Source of the DNA: Hyphomicrobiales bacterium
Lineage (GTDB): Bacteria > Pseudomonadota > Alphaproteobacteria > Rhizobiales > Rhizobiaceae
Assembly: GCA_900473745.1 (NCBI GenBank)
Contig: UCMW01000007.1
Span: 558,001 to 622,000, forward strand
Direction of reading: 5' to 3'
Length of the DNA: 64,000 nucleotides
Shown: positions 1-6,541 of the stretch, one piece after another
Numbering within the stretch: position 1 is the first letter of the stretch
Layout of the letters: every line of letters begins with the position of its first letter
Made by a program: the position numbers and the translations under genes
Notes under the pieces: generated by a model
The model's input: the letters and a program-made list of their open reading frames with translations, nothing else
What the model was told of the DNA's origin: nothing
Databases searched by the model: none

Positions 1-120
1 TGTGCCGTCCTTATCCTGGAGGATAAGGCTGGCGCCCATGTCGATGAGCGCGGTTATGAAGAACTCCCGCAGCTGTTCGTCGCCGCGTTGAGGTTCAAAC
101 CATGTCAGTCGATGTACCAA
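1..120 (-). CDS. Possible PAS-domain sensor, N-terminal fragment cut by window edge
   Basis: An open frame on the minus strand runs off the left edge. It can start at a TTG preceded by a purine-rich GGAGCAGGA. The roughly 40 visible residues end in a helix followed by ILQDKDGT, which resembles the start of a PAS domain (LxDxDG). It lies 82 bp downstream of the PhyR-like gene on the same strand, where alphaproteobacteria often carry a HWE/HisKA_2 kinase that phosphorylates PhyR. That role is inference from position, because no kinase motif is inside the window. The opposite strand is also open here, so the call is weak. Confidence 0.3.
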   Translation of the reverse strand, partial: MVHRLTWFEPQRGDEQLREFFITALIDMGASLILQDKDGT

Positions 121-202
121 GTGTCCTGCTCCGCCGTCGTTCGGCTTGTTGGCCCGGCGGGCAGCATGGCGCTGCAACCTCGCCCATCATCCTCGTCTAA
201 AA

Positions 203-997
203 CTAAGCCTGCTCTGCTACACGCTCATTGAAGAACAGTGCCTGGCTGATCAGGGCCTTTACCATGTCAGGGTTGAAAGGCTTTGTGACGAGGAAGGCGG
301 GCTCGGGCCGTTCGCCTGTCAGAAGGCGTTCCGGGAAAGCCGTGATGAAGATGACCGGGATCGTGTCGACCTTGAGGATGTCGTTGACCGCATCAATGCC
401 GGACGACCCGTCGGCTAGTTGGATGTCGGCCAGCACCATCTTCGGGCTGGTCCGCTTGTAGAGGTCTACGGCTTCTGCATGCGTCCGGGCGATGCCGGTG
501 ACGCGATGCCCGAGATCCTCGACCATCTGCTCGATGTCGAGCGCGATCAGCGGCTCATCCTCGATGATCATGATGTCGGTCGCGACCTGGCGGGAAATCT
601 CCATCGACGCCTCGTTGAACAGGGCGTTGAACTCGCTTTCGCTGACGCTGAGGATGGCAGCCGCCTCGGTCGTGGAGAAACCTTCGACGGTGATCAGCAG
701 GAAGGCATGGCGCGCACGGGTCGGGACGGAGGCAAGGTTTGCGGCGGCTCGCTTTTCCCAGGCGAAGGGCGAGATGATCTGGGGAAGCTCGACCTTTGTG
801 GAATCGTAGATGGTCACGAACAGCTTGTAGAGTGCCACTCGATCATCACCAGTATCCGGGAAAATCGAAATGTCGGCGATGAGCGCTTCAAGGACGGCAG
901 CGACGTAAGCGTCTCCAGATGTCTGCGAACCGGTGACGGCGCGCGCATATCGCCTCAGATAGGGAAGATGGACAGCGACGCGGGCAGTGAGGGACAT
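203..997 (-). CDS. phyR: PhyR-type general stress response regulator
   Basis: This 264-residue protein has the two-part PhyR layout: an N-terminal sigma-like (EcfG-mimic) region at about residues 1-135 and a C-terminal receiver at about 140-260. The receiver shows the acidic pair E146/D147, phosphoacceptor D191, T219 in the PhyR-specific FITAFPERLL stretch, and K239 in TKPF. In this family phosphorylation exposes the sigma-like domain, which captures the anti-sigma factor NepR and frees EcfG. The ATG at 997 is preferred because GGAG lies just upstream; a TTG at 1009 is possible. It is transcribed away from nepR and carries its own perfect EcfG-type promoter, so positive feedback is likely. 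Confidence 0.93.
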   Translation of the reverse strand: MSLTARVAVHLPYLRRYARAVTGSQTSGDAYVAAVLEALIADISIFPDTGDDRVALYKLFVTIYDSTKVELPQIISPFAWEKRAAANLASVPTRARHAFLLITVEGFSTTEAAAILSVSESEFNALFNEASMEISRQVATDIMIIEDEPLIALDIEQMVEDLGHRVTGIARTHAEAVDLYKRTSPKMVLADIQLADGSSGIDAVNDILKVDTIPVIFITAFPERLLTGERPEPAFLVTKPFNPDMVKALISQALFFNERVAEQA

Positions 998-1041
998 GCA
1001 GTTCTCCAATCGATATGGAACAAGGTGCGGACTCGGTTAAA

Positions 1042-1066
1042 AACGTGGAGCGAAGAAAAAAGTTCC
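1042..1066 (-). promoter_or_regulatory. EcfG-type promoter for phyR
   Basis: Read on the minus strand, GGAAC (1066-1062) is followed by 16 bases and CGTT (1045-1042). This is an exact match to the -35/-10 consensus of the alphaproteobacterial general stress sigma factor. The expected start of transcription is about 35-40 bases before the phyR ATG. Confidence 0.8.
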
Positions 1067-1074
1067 GGCCCTGT

Positions 1075-1099
1075 GGAACTTTTTTGCATCCGAAACCTT
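1075..1099 (+). promoter_or_regulatory. Imperfect EcfG-type promoter for nepR
   Basis: GGAAC at 1075-1079, then 16 bases, then CCTT at 1096-1099, one mismatch from CGTT. Its -35 lies 8 bp from the -35 of the divergent phyR promoter, giving a back-to-back arrangement. The -10 mismatch makes this weaker than the phyR site. Confidence 0.45.
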
Positions 1100-1148
1100 A
1101 TAGGCGTAAATCTCACCCGGCCTAGCAAAACAATGGAACTGGATAAAC

Positions 1149-1340
1149 ATGGCTGAAGGCCCTGCGGACAAGTCGGCGAAATCGAAAAAGCCCTCCGATG
1201 CACAGCGCCAGAACGCCAATGCGATGATCGCTTCCAAACTTCGAGGCTATTACGACGGGATCATTGAGGAGGGAACACCTTCCCATCTTCTCGAACTACT
1301 GGAACGTTTGCACGAAGCGGAATCCAAGGCAAAGAAATAG
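1149..1340 (+). CDS. nepR: NepR family anti-sigma factor
   Basis: A 63-residue protein with a charged, probably disordered N terminus and the NepR core of two short helices, with the pattern IASKLRGYYD followed by PSHLLELLERL. NepR binds EcfG under non-stress conditions and is removed by phosphorylated PhyR. It is divergent from phyR, the usual arrangement. The usual partner gene ecfG does not follow: the next gene is on the other strand and is a membrane protein. The sigma factor must be encoded elsewhere, or this is one of several NepR paralogues, as known in some rhizobia. Confidence 0.85.
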   Translation: MAEGPADKSAKSKKPSDAQRQNANAMIASKLRGYYDGIIEEGTPSHLLELLERLHEAESKAKK

Positions 1341-1400
1341 CCACGATCTTGCAAAAGGCCAGCATCTCCCGACATTGACCCGCAATCTTTCAATCCGCGG

Positions 1401-1859
1401 TCAATCATCCCGCTCGTCACGTCCAACACCCTGCATCTTGGCGACCCCGAAGACCAGCGCGGCAATGGCAGCCGTTGTCAACAATGACCGGCCTTTCATC
1501 ATCGCGGGAATGCCTGCGAGAAGCTGCAACGTCATCGGATCGGGCAGTTGAGACTTGGCCGCCCGGCGCCGTGCCTCCATCCGCCGCTCTGTGGCTTTGT
1601 TCATGGCCTGAATCACGAGGATGACGATGATGCCGCACAGAGCCGTCACACCCGCGATGATCAGCGCCGCATAAACGGGGCCCAGTTCGTCCGAGAGATA
1701 GAAGCCGATCGCCAACAATAGTGCCACATAGGCCGTTAGCGCCAACACGCCGACAATCGCGCCCCCGATGAGGGAGCGCGTGATACGGGTGGCAGTGGGC
1801 TGCACCTTACCGAAGGCGAGAACGCCGAGATGTCTGAAAAGTGGCAGCATATTGATCAA
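1401..1859 (-). CDS. Holin-like (phage holin superfamily III type) membrane protein
   Basis: A 152-residue protein with two strong hydrophobic segments at about residues 28-53 and 57-84, then a basic amphipathic stretch and a third hydrophobic segment near 125-143. This pattern fits the holin-X/phage holin III-like family, commonly found beside DUF883 genes in bacterial chromosomes, so no phage is implied. The first possible start is a TTG overlapping the DUF883 stop (TTGA); an ATG three codons later (1850) is the alternative. It is the second gene of a two-gene operon behind an EcfG-type promoter. Membrane association is supported; a molecular function is not. Confidence 0.75.
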   Translation of the reverse strand: MINMLPLFRHLGVLAFGKVQPTATRITRSLIGGAIVGVLALTAYVALLLAIGFYLSDELGPVYAALIIAGVTALCGIIVILVIQAMNKATERRMEARRRAAKSQLPDPMTLQLLAGIPAMMKGRSLLTTAAIAALVFGVAKMQGVGRDERDD

Positions 1860-2209
1860 CGCCGCGTGAGCAGCGCGAGGACGTAACCGACGCCGGCTGC
1901 GATGGCGAGCGACTGGAACGGGCGTTCGTGCACGTAGGCTTCCACCTCTTCCTCGACACTTGAGATGGTATCGCGGGCGCTGTCGACATACTGCTGCGAA
2001 GCCTCGCCCGCCTGACGGATCTTGCTGCTGCCGAAGGAGGCCACCGTCTGCGTCAGTGCGGCAATGTCACGACGGAGCGCTTCGAGATCGGCTTGAATGT
2101 CGTCGCTGGTGGCACCGCCGACGGTGCCGGCCTGATCCTCGATCCGGTCGGCAAGATCGTTCGCCTTGTTCTCGATCTTGTTGTTGGAGGCGCTCGGTAT
2201 CTGTGCCAT
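1856..2209 (-). CDS. DUF883 (ElaB/YqjD-like) family protein
   Basis: A 117-residue protein with a hydrophilic, largely helical body (heptad-like between about residues 40 and 95) and a C-terminal hydrophobic segment with the family signature HERPFQSLAIAAG followed by terminal arginines. In E. coli relatives (ElaB, YqjD) this tail anchors ribosome-associated stress proteins in the inner membrane. The ATG at 2209 is chosen because AAGGA lies just upstream; the frame is open further out but without a start of comparable quality. It overlaps the holin-like gene and is preceded by a perfect EcfG-type promoter, so stress induction is expected. Confidence 0.82.
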   Translation of the reverse strand: MAQIPSASNNKIENKANDLADRIEDQAGTVGGATSDDIQADLEALRRDIAALTQTVASFGSSKIRQAGEASQQYVDSARDTISSVEEEVEAYVHERPFQSLAIAAGVGYVLALLTRR

Positions 2210-2253
2210 GGGGATGTCCTTCGCTCGTTCAATCGATTGCGTTTCCCAGCAAG

Positions 2254-2278
2254 AACGCCGGGCAGACAGGAGTGTTCC
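2254..2278 (-). promoter_or_regulatory. EcfG-type promoter for the DUF883/holin-like operon
   Basis: On the minus strand GGAAC (2278-2274), 16 bases, CGTT (2257-2254), an exact consensus match located about 45 bases before the DUF883 start codon. Confidence 0.78.
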
Positions 2279-2347
2279 AATCAGCCTCGATATATTGTGC
2301 GCGACATGCCTGGGCCGTTCCAGACCAATCCTCTCCGACGGCAGCAG

Positions 2348-2372
2348 GGAACTTCTCCGCTCAGTCGACGTT
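2348..2372 (+). promoter_or_regulatory. EcfG-type promoter for csbD
   Basis: GGAAC at 2348-2352, 16 bases, CGTT at 2369-2372, an exact match reading toward csbD. It is divergent from the DUF883 promoter 70 bp away. Confidence 0.8.
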
Positions 2373-2425
2373 TTTTGATCCGAGGACACGGAGCCTCGAC
2401 CAACACCAGACACGGGAGATTTCCG

Positions 2426-2623
2426 ATGAATTGGAATCAGATCGAAGGCAATTGGGAACAGTTCAAGGGCAAGGCCCAGAGCCAGTGGGGCAAGCTGACA
2501 GGTGACGATCTCGACGTCATCGCCGGCAAGCGCAAGGAGCTGTCGGGCAAGATCCAGGCAGCCTATGGCAAGACCCAGGAAGAAGCCGATCGCGAGATCG
2601 ATGACTGGATGACCCGCAACTAA
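2426..2623 (+). CDS. CsbD-like stress protein
   Basis: A 65-residue, highly charged helical protein with the CsbD signature: MNWNQIEGNWEQFKG near the start, then a GKLTGDDLDVI segment and a repeat-like GKIQAAYGKTQEEA. CsbD proteins are general stress products in Bacillus and many proteobacteria; their biochemical role is not established. A GGGAGA ribosome site lies upstream. The perfect EcfG promoter in front and the strong terminator behind make it a self-contained stress unit. Confidence 0.9.
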   Translation: MNWNQIEGNWEQFKGKAQSQWGKLTGDDLDVIAGKRKELSGKIQAAYGKTQEEADREIDDWMTRN

Positions 2624-2648
2624 GACCGACAGGTTTTAAGATGCCAGA

Positions 2649-2678
2649 AACCCGGAAGCCCCCGCTTCCGGGTTTTTT
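2649..2678 (+). terminator. Rho-independent terminator of csbD
   Basis: An 11-bp perfect stem (arms at 2649-2659 and 2664-2674) with a CCCC loop, followed by a T run, 25 bases after the csbD stop. Confidence 0.9.
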
Positions 2679-2689
2679 GTTGCCTGAAG

Positions 2690-3547
2690 TCAGGCGGCCA
2701 CCGTCGTCGCCCCGTAAGTAACGCCCTTTTCCTTCAGCCAGCGCCGATAGGCGATCGAGGACGCATCCGCCCGGGTCGGGATTTCCTTGCGTGGCTCGAG
2801 GGGAAGAAGCGCCGGCCGCTGGTTTTCGAGAATGATCCGGTCCTGCAGGAAGATCATCTGCTGGAAATGGATGAGCTCCGTCGTCGTCGAGACATCGTCG
2901 ATCAGATACATGATCGGATGTGCCCGGCAGCGGCCGGGATCGAGCGGCTGGACGAAAAGACCGATGACATCCCAGCGATTGGTGGCGTTGGGACAGGTCT
3001 TGTAGAGGATAGTCGTGAACGGCGTCATCACCCGGTACATGTATTGCGTGGTGATCCCGTCCTGCGCGGACAAGGCCGCCTGCGGCTGGAAGAAGGTGCA
3101 GTTGGTCGCCCAGACCTCGTCTTCCTCACGCCGGATCTCGACATCGTAGCTTTGCACCTCCGTATGCGGTTCAGCGCCGAGCACATCCGTATGCACGAAA
3201 GGAAAATGCGCCATGTCGAGAAAGTTCTCGACGATGCGAAGCCCTGACGCCTTCACGGTGACAACACCGCAGGGCACATAGCGCCGATCAGGCTCGTCCG
3301 CTTCCGGCAGCGGAAAGATCTCGCGCTCGGGCTCACCCAGCGTCGCCCAGAGGAAGCCGAAACGATGGCGAAGCGGCAGCGGCTCGGCACGCCCCTCGGC
3401 GAAGACCTCGATCGCCCCATCCGCCTGCTTGACGACGGTGAGATCCGTCCCAAGCAACCGGTTCTGCGAGCGGCCCACGGGAATGATCGCCTCGGTATCG
3501 AGCACATACCACTGATCGAGCGACGCCTTGTCGGTACCGTTCTGCAT
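2690..3547 (-). CDS. Rieske-type oxygenase catalytic subunit lacking the [2Fe-2S] ligands
   Basis: A 285-residue protein related to the alpha subunits of vanillate demethylase/phenylpropionate-type Rieske oxygenases. The mononuclear iron site is intact: N108/D111 with H114 and H119 (ENFLDMAHFPFVH), and a probable third ligand D236 (FLQDRIILENQ). The N terminus keeps the fold start (DQWYVL) and end (FGFLWATLGEP) of a Rieske domain, but the segment with the CxH and CxxH cluster ligands is missing. It therefore cannot receive electrons from its own cluster. A separate Rieske protein is encoded divergently at 3943-4614. The ATG at 3547 has an AGAGGA site; upstream codons in frame are less likely. 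Substrate is unknown. Confidence 0.8.
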   Translation of the reverse strand: MQNGTDKASLDQWYVLDTEAIIPVGRSQNRLLGTDLTVVKQADGAIEVFAEGRAEPLPLRHRFGFLWATLGEPEREIFPLPEADEPDRRYVPCGVVTVKASGLRIVENFLDMAHFPFVHTDVLGAEPHTEVQSYDVEIRREEDEVWATNCTFFQPQAALSAQDGITTQYMYRVMTPFTTILYKTCPNATNRWDVIGLFVQPLDPGRCRAHPIMYLIDDVSTTTELIHFQQMIFLQDRIILENQRPALLPLEPRKEIPTRADASSIAYRRWLKEKGVTYGATTVAA

Positions 3548-3664
3548 GACCAAGTCTTTCCTCTGGAGCAAGGGAGAAACCACTTGAACCCCCATCTCGT
3601 CGCCCGCTAGATTGCCCAAAAATTAGAGCGCGCACAATTGCCAGGCAAGACTGATCCCCATCCG

Positions 3665-3946
3665 ATGACGGCAAAGGCCGACCAAATGACCGTCGGCTTC
3701 ACCTTTTCCGGAAGGCTGGAGCCGCAAGGCTTCATCGCGTTTGCCGAACATCGTGCAGCCCGCCTCTCGCTCGGCCTCAGGATTGCCTCCTGTGACAGGA
3801 ACCGCTGTCGCCTGACCCTGTCGGGGCCGGAAGCCCTGATCGACGCCTTCGAAATGGCGGTCAGCCTTGGCCCTTATGACAGCATCGTGCTCGACGTGAC
3901 AAGATTTCAAACAGACGAAGACCTGCCCGAAAAGGCCGCATCATGA
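3665..3946 (+). CDS. Small acylphosphatase-like protein without the catalytic residues
   Basis: About 93 residues (possible starts: TTG 3638, ATG 3665, ATG 3686, none with a clear ribosome site). From MTVGFTFSGRL onward the pattern follows the acylphosphatase fold: a beta strand, then QGFIAFAEHRAARLSL in place of QGVxFR, and LTLSGPEALIDAF in place of the conserved GPExAL segment. The catalytic Arg and Asn of acylphosphatases are not present at the expected places, so hydrolase activity is doubtful. Its stop overlaps the start of the Rieske gene (ATGA), so the two are translationally coupled. Assignment to the fold is by pattern only. Confidence 0.5.
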   Translation: MTAKADQMTVGFTFSGRLEPQGFIAFAEHRAARLSLGLRIASCDRNRCRLTLSGPEALIDAFEMAVSLGPYDSIVLDVTRFQTDEDLPEKAAS

Positions 3947-4614
3947 CATCAGCCTCACCCTGGATCCCCGTTGCCCTTTCCGCCGACATCGAAGCCGGCA
4001 CCTCCGCTGGCACCCTCGTCAACGGCGAGGAGCGCGTCGTCTGGCGCGACGACAAGGGCACGATCCATGTCTGGGAGGACCGCTGTCCGCATCGCGGCAT
4101 GCGCATGAGCTTCGGCTTCGTGCGCGGCGACCACATCGCCTGCCTCTATCACGGCTGGCGCTACGACACGGGCGGCCAATGTCGCTACATTCCGGCCCAC
4201 CCCGATCTCGAGGTGCCCCAAACCATCAAGGTCCCGACTTTTGCCGCAACGGAGCGCGCAGGCATCGTCTGGATGGCCGCGGAAGGGGCTGATGCAGCTG
4301 AGCTTTCGGCACTTCCTGAGACGGCTGAACCAGTTCGCAGCCTCTTCCTCGACATGACGACGGAAGCGGCAATTTCGGCGGTGGCGTCCACGCTGCCGGA
4401 AAGCTACAGCGTGAGCGCAACCTCAGCCGCAACAGTGACCCTACAAGGATACGGCACGACCGTACTGATCGCCGTTCAGCCCCGCGACGCAGATCGCACC
4501 GCACTCCACATGACCGTCACCGGCGACATCTTGACGGCCACCCGCCGCAGCCTCGCACTCTGGGCGACCGACCTCCGCAATCGCGTTGAATCCCAGATGA
4601 TGGAGGCCGCGTGA
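3943..4614 (+). CDS. Stand-alone Rieske [2Fe-2S] protein, oxygenase-like
   Basis: A 223-residue protein. Residues 1-115 are a complete Rieske domain of the oxygenase type, with C48-P-H50 and C67-x-x-H70 (CPHRG and CLYHGW). The last 100 residues resemble a shortened catalytic domain but have no D-x2-H-x4-H iron motif. It is therefore the mirror image of the divergent protein at 2690-3547, which has the iron site but no cluster. It overlaps the genes on both sides by 4 bp, giving a tight acylphosphatase-like/Rieske/GST operon. A role as electron-transfer partner of the divergent subunit is inference from complementarity. Confidence 0.82.
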   Translation: MTSASPWIPVALSADIEAGTSAGTLVNGEERVVWRDDKGTIHVWEDRCPHRGMRMSFGFVRGDHIACLYHGWRYDTGGQCRYIPAHPDLEVPQTIKVPTFAATERAGIVWMAAEGADAAELSALPETAEPVRSLFLDMTTEAAISAVASTLPESYSVSATSAATVTLQGYGTTVLIAVQPRDADRTALHMTVTGDILTATRRSLALWATDLRNRVESQMMEAA

Positions 4615-5240
4615 TGATCAGGCTTTACGACTACCACCTCGACGAGAACGGCTTTCGCGTCCGCCTTCTCCTTTCCATGCTCGGGCTCTCGTTCGAGACG
4701 ATTGCCGTCGACAAGGCACCGGGCCGTGAGCAGGAAAAGCCGCCTATGCTGGCGCTCAACCCGACCGGCACGCTCCCGATCTTCGAAGACGGCGACGTCA
4801 GGCTCTTCGGCACGGCGGCGATCCTGGCCTATCTCGTCCGCGCCTATGCGCCAGATAGCCCCTGGCTGCCAACCGATGCAGCGGACTTCGGCCGCGTCCA
4901 GCAATGGTTGGGCTTCTCCGGCCGCGAGTTGAAGCCCGCCACCGACGCCCGCGAGGCGGCTCTCTTCACCTCCGAAGGCGCCAGCGAGACAGATTTGAAG
5001 GCCGCGCGCAAAGCCTTCCGCATCATGAACGACCATATGACGCTCCGGCAGATCGACGGCCATGAATGGTTCGTCGGCAACACCCCGACGCTGGCCGATC
5101 TCGCACTCCTGCCGAGCTTTGCGCTGTCGCGTGACTGCGGCATCGACCATGACGAATACCCGGGACTTCGCCGCTGGCTGCGCCGCTTCCGCGCACTTCC
5201 GGGCTTCATCACCATGCCCGGCGTACCGGATTACCACTGA
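4611..5240 (+). CDS. Glutathione S-transferase family protein
   Basis: A 209-residue protein with an N-terminal thioredoxin-fold domain (residues 1-80, including the cis-proline region NPTGTLPIFEDG) and an all-helical C-terminal domain with the family hallmark GNTPTLADLAL. GSTs conjugate or reduce electrophilic substrates with glutathione. The start overlaps the Rieske stop by 4 bp, so it is likely co-translated and may handle the oxygenated product. The substrate cannot be inferred. Confidence 0.85.
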   Translation: MMIRLYDYHLDENGFRVRLLLSMLGLSFETIAVDKAPGREQEKPPMLALNPTGTLPIFEDGDVRLFGTAAILAYLVRAYAPDSPWLPTDAADFGRVQQWLGFSGRELKPATDAREAALFTSEGASETDLKAARKAFRIMNDHMTLRQIDGHEWFVGNTPTLADLALLPSFALSRDCGIDHDEYPGLRRWLRRFRALPGFITMPGVPDYH

Positions 5241-5299
5241 ACTGCCTTGCTGGCCGAAAGCGGCTCGGCTAGGTCGATGGCAACGCAGGGAGGTCCGCC

Positions 5300-6256
5300 A
5301 TGATCCGCATCGTCTTTCTCGACCGCGACACGCTGTCGCCGGAAACCGTGGTCCGCGCACCCTCCGTGCCGCATGAGATGGTGGTCCATGCCCGCACGGC
5401 CCCGCACGAAGTGGCCGAGCGCATCCGCGACGCCGATGTGGTGATTACCAACAAGGCCCCTGTCCGAGTCGAGGCCCTCGCCGGCGCTGCGAAGCTTAAG
5501 CTGATCGCCGTCTCCGCCACCGGCACCGACATTGTCGATCTCGCGGACGCCAAGGCTCGTGGCATCGCCGTCTGCAACATCAGGAACTACGCAAAACACA
5601 CGGTGCCCGAACACACCTTCGCGCTGATGCTGGCGCTGCGCCGCTCGATCCTGCCCTATCGCCAGTCGGTGATCGAGGGCCGCTGGCAGCAGGCCGCGCA
5701 ATTCTGCTATTTCGATTACCCCATCGCGGATCTCGGCGGCTCAACGCTCGGCATCATCGGCCATGGCACGCTGGGCCAGTCGGTGGGCAAGATCGCCGAG
5801 GCCTTCGGTATGACGGTGCTCGCCGCCGGTCGTCGCGGCGCAAATGACCTCAAGCCGGGCCAGACGGCTTTCGACGAGGTCCTGAAACGGGCAGACGTGA
5901 TTACCCTGCACTGCCCGCTAACGCCGGAAACGCGCGGCGTGATCGGTATCAGAGAATTCGCCCTGATGGAACGCAAGCCGCTGCTGATCAACACCGGGCG
6001 CGGCGGCCTCGTCGATGAACTGGCACTCGAAAAGGCGCTCGATGCCGGCCAGATATCAGGCGCCGGCTTCGACGTCACCGATGGCGAACCGCCCGCGCCC
6101 GACAGCCCAATGATGCGGATCGCTATCAGAGAAAACGTCATCCTCACCCCACATGTTGCCTGGGCAAGCCGCGAGGCGATCCAGGCGCTGGCCGACCAAC
6201 TGATCGAGAACATCGAGCTCTTTTTGGCCGGCACGCCCCGTAATCTCGTGACCTAA
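5300..6256 (+). CDS. D-2-hydroxyacid dehydrogenase (NAD-binding)
   Basis: A 318-residue protein of the D-isomer-specific 2-hydroxyacid dehydrogenase family. It has the Rossmann motif GIIGHGTLGQ in the middle, the NTGRGGLVDE segment containing the substrate-binding arginine region, and the C-terminal DVTDGEPP...HVAW region with the catalytic histidine. It resembles glycerate or hydroxypyruvate reductases. It follows the GST gene by 59 bp on the same strand, so it may belong to the oxygenase operon. An AGGGAGG site lies before the ATG. Confidence 0.85.
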   Translation: MIRIVFLDRDTLSPETVVRAPSVPHEMVVHARTAPHEVAERIRDADVVITNKAPVRVEALAGAAKLKLIAVSATGTDIVDLADAKARGIAVCNIRNYAKHTVPEHTFALMLALRRSILPYRQSVIEGRWQQAAQFCYFDYPIADLGGSTLGIIGHGTLGQSVGKIAEAFGMTVLAAGRRGANDLKPGQTAFDEVLKRADVITLHCPLTPETRGVIGIREFALMERKPLLINTGRGGLVDELALEKALDAGQISGAGFDVTDGEPPAPDSPMMRIAIRENVILTPHVAWASREAIQALADQLIENIELFLAGTPRNLVT

Positions 6257-6318
6257 TCCAACCAAGGCAGTAGGCCTAGCGCACATGGATTTTGAGCGGC
6301 GCACGAAGCGGGATCGCT

Positions 6319-6439
6319 CTTCTCCCCAGCGGGGAGAAGGTCCCGGCAGGGGGATGAGGGGGCGCGAAGCGCCAAAGCTGTGCCGGGTAGCCCCCTCATC
6401 GCCTCGCATACGCTCGGCACTTCTCCCCGAGGGGAGAAG
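6319..6439. repeat. Rhizobial intergenic palindromic repeat (RIME-like)
   Basis: The 285-base gap between the dehydrogenase and the next gene holds a compound palindrome. Two short hairpins of the type CTTCTCCCC-n-GGGGAGAAG (6319-6339 and 6420-6439) flank a larger inverted pair GATGAGGGGG/CCCCCTCATC (6353-6362 and 6391-6400). This is the typical look of mosaic intergenic repeats of Rhizobiaceae. The open frame that runs through it into the following gene is a by-product. Confidence 0.7.
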
Positions 6440-6541
6440 AGGGAGCCCGGAACCGCCACCGGTACCCCATATGCAACAGCCCAGCCCTTGCCCTTTGGCC
6501 GCGACGCCTATCTAACTCTCTCAAAAGACAGGGAGGACGGC

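Noticed and set aside
1017..1038. GGAAC-N14-GTT as a nepR promoter
   Set aside because: Spacing is too short; the site at 1075-1099 fits better.
1401..1859. Holin-like gene as a sign of prophage
   Set aside because: No other phage gene is near; the family commonly pairs with DUF883 in chromosomal stress operons and shares its promoter here.
6380..6541. Upstream extension of the 3-hydroxyisobutyryl-CoA hydrolase
   Set aside because: It translates the intergenic palindrome; the ATG at 6542 with AGGGAGG matches the family N terminus.
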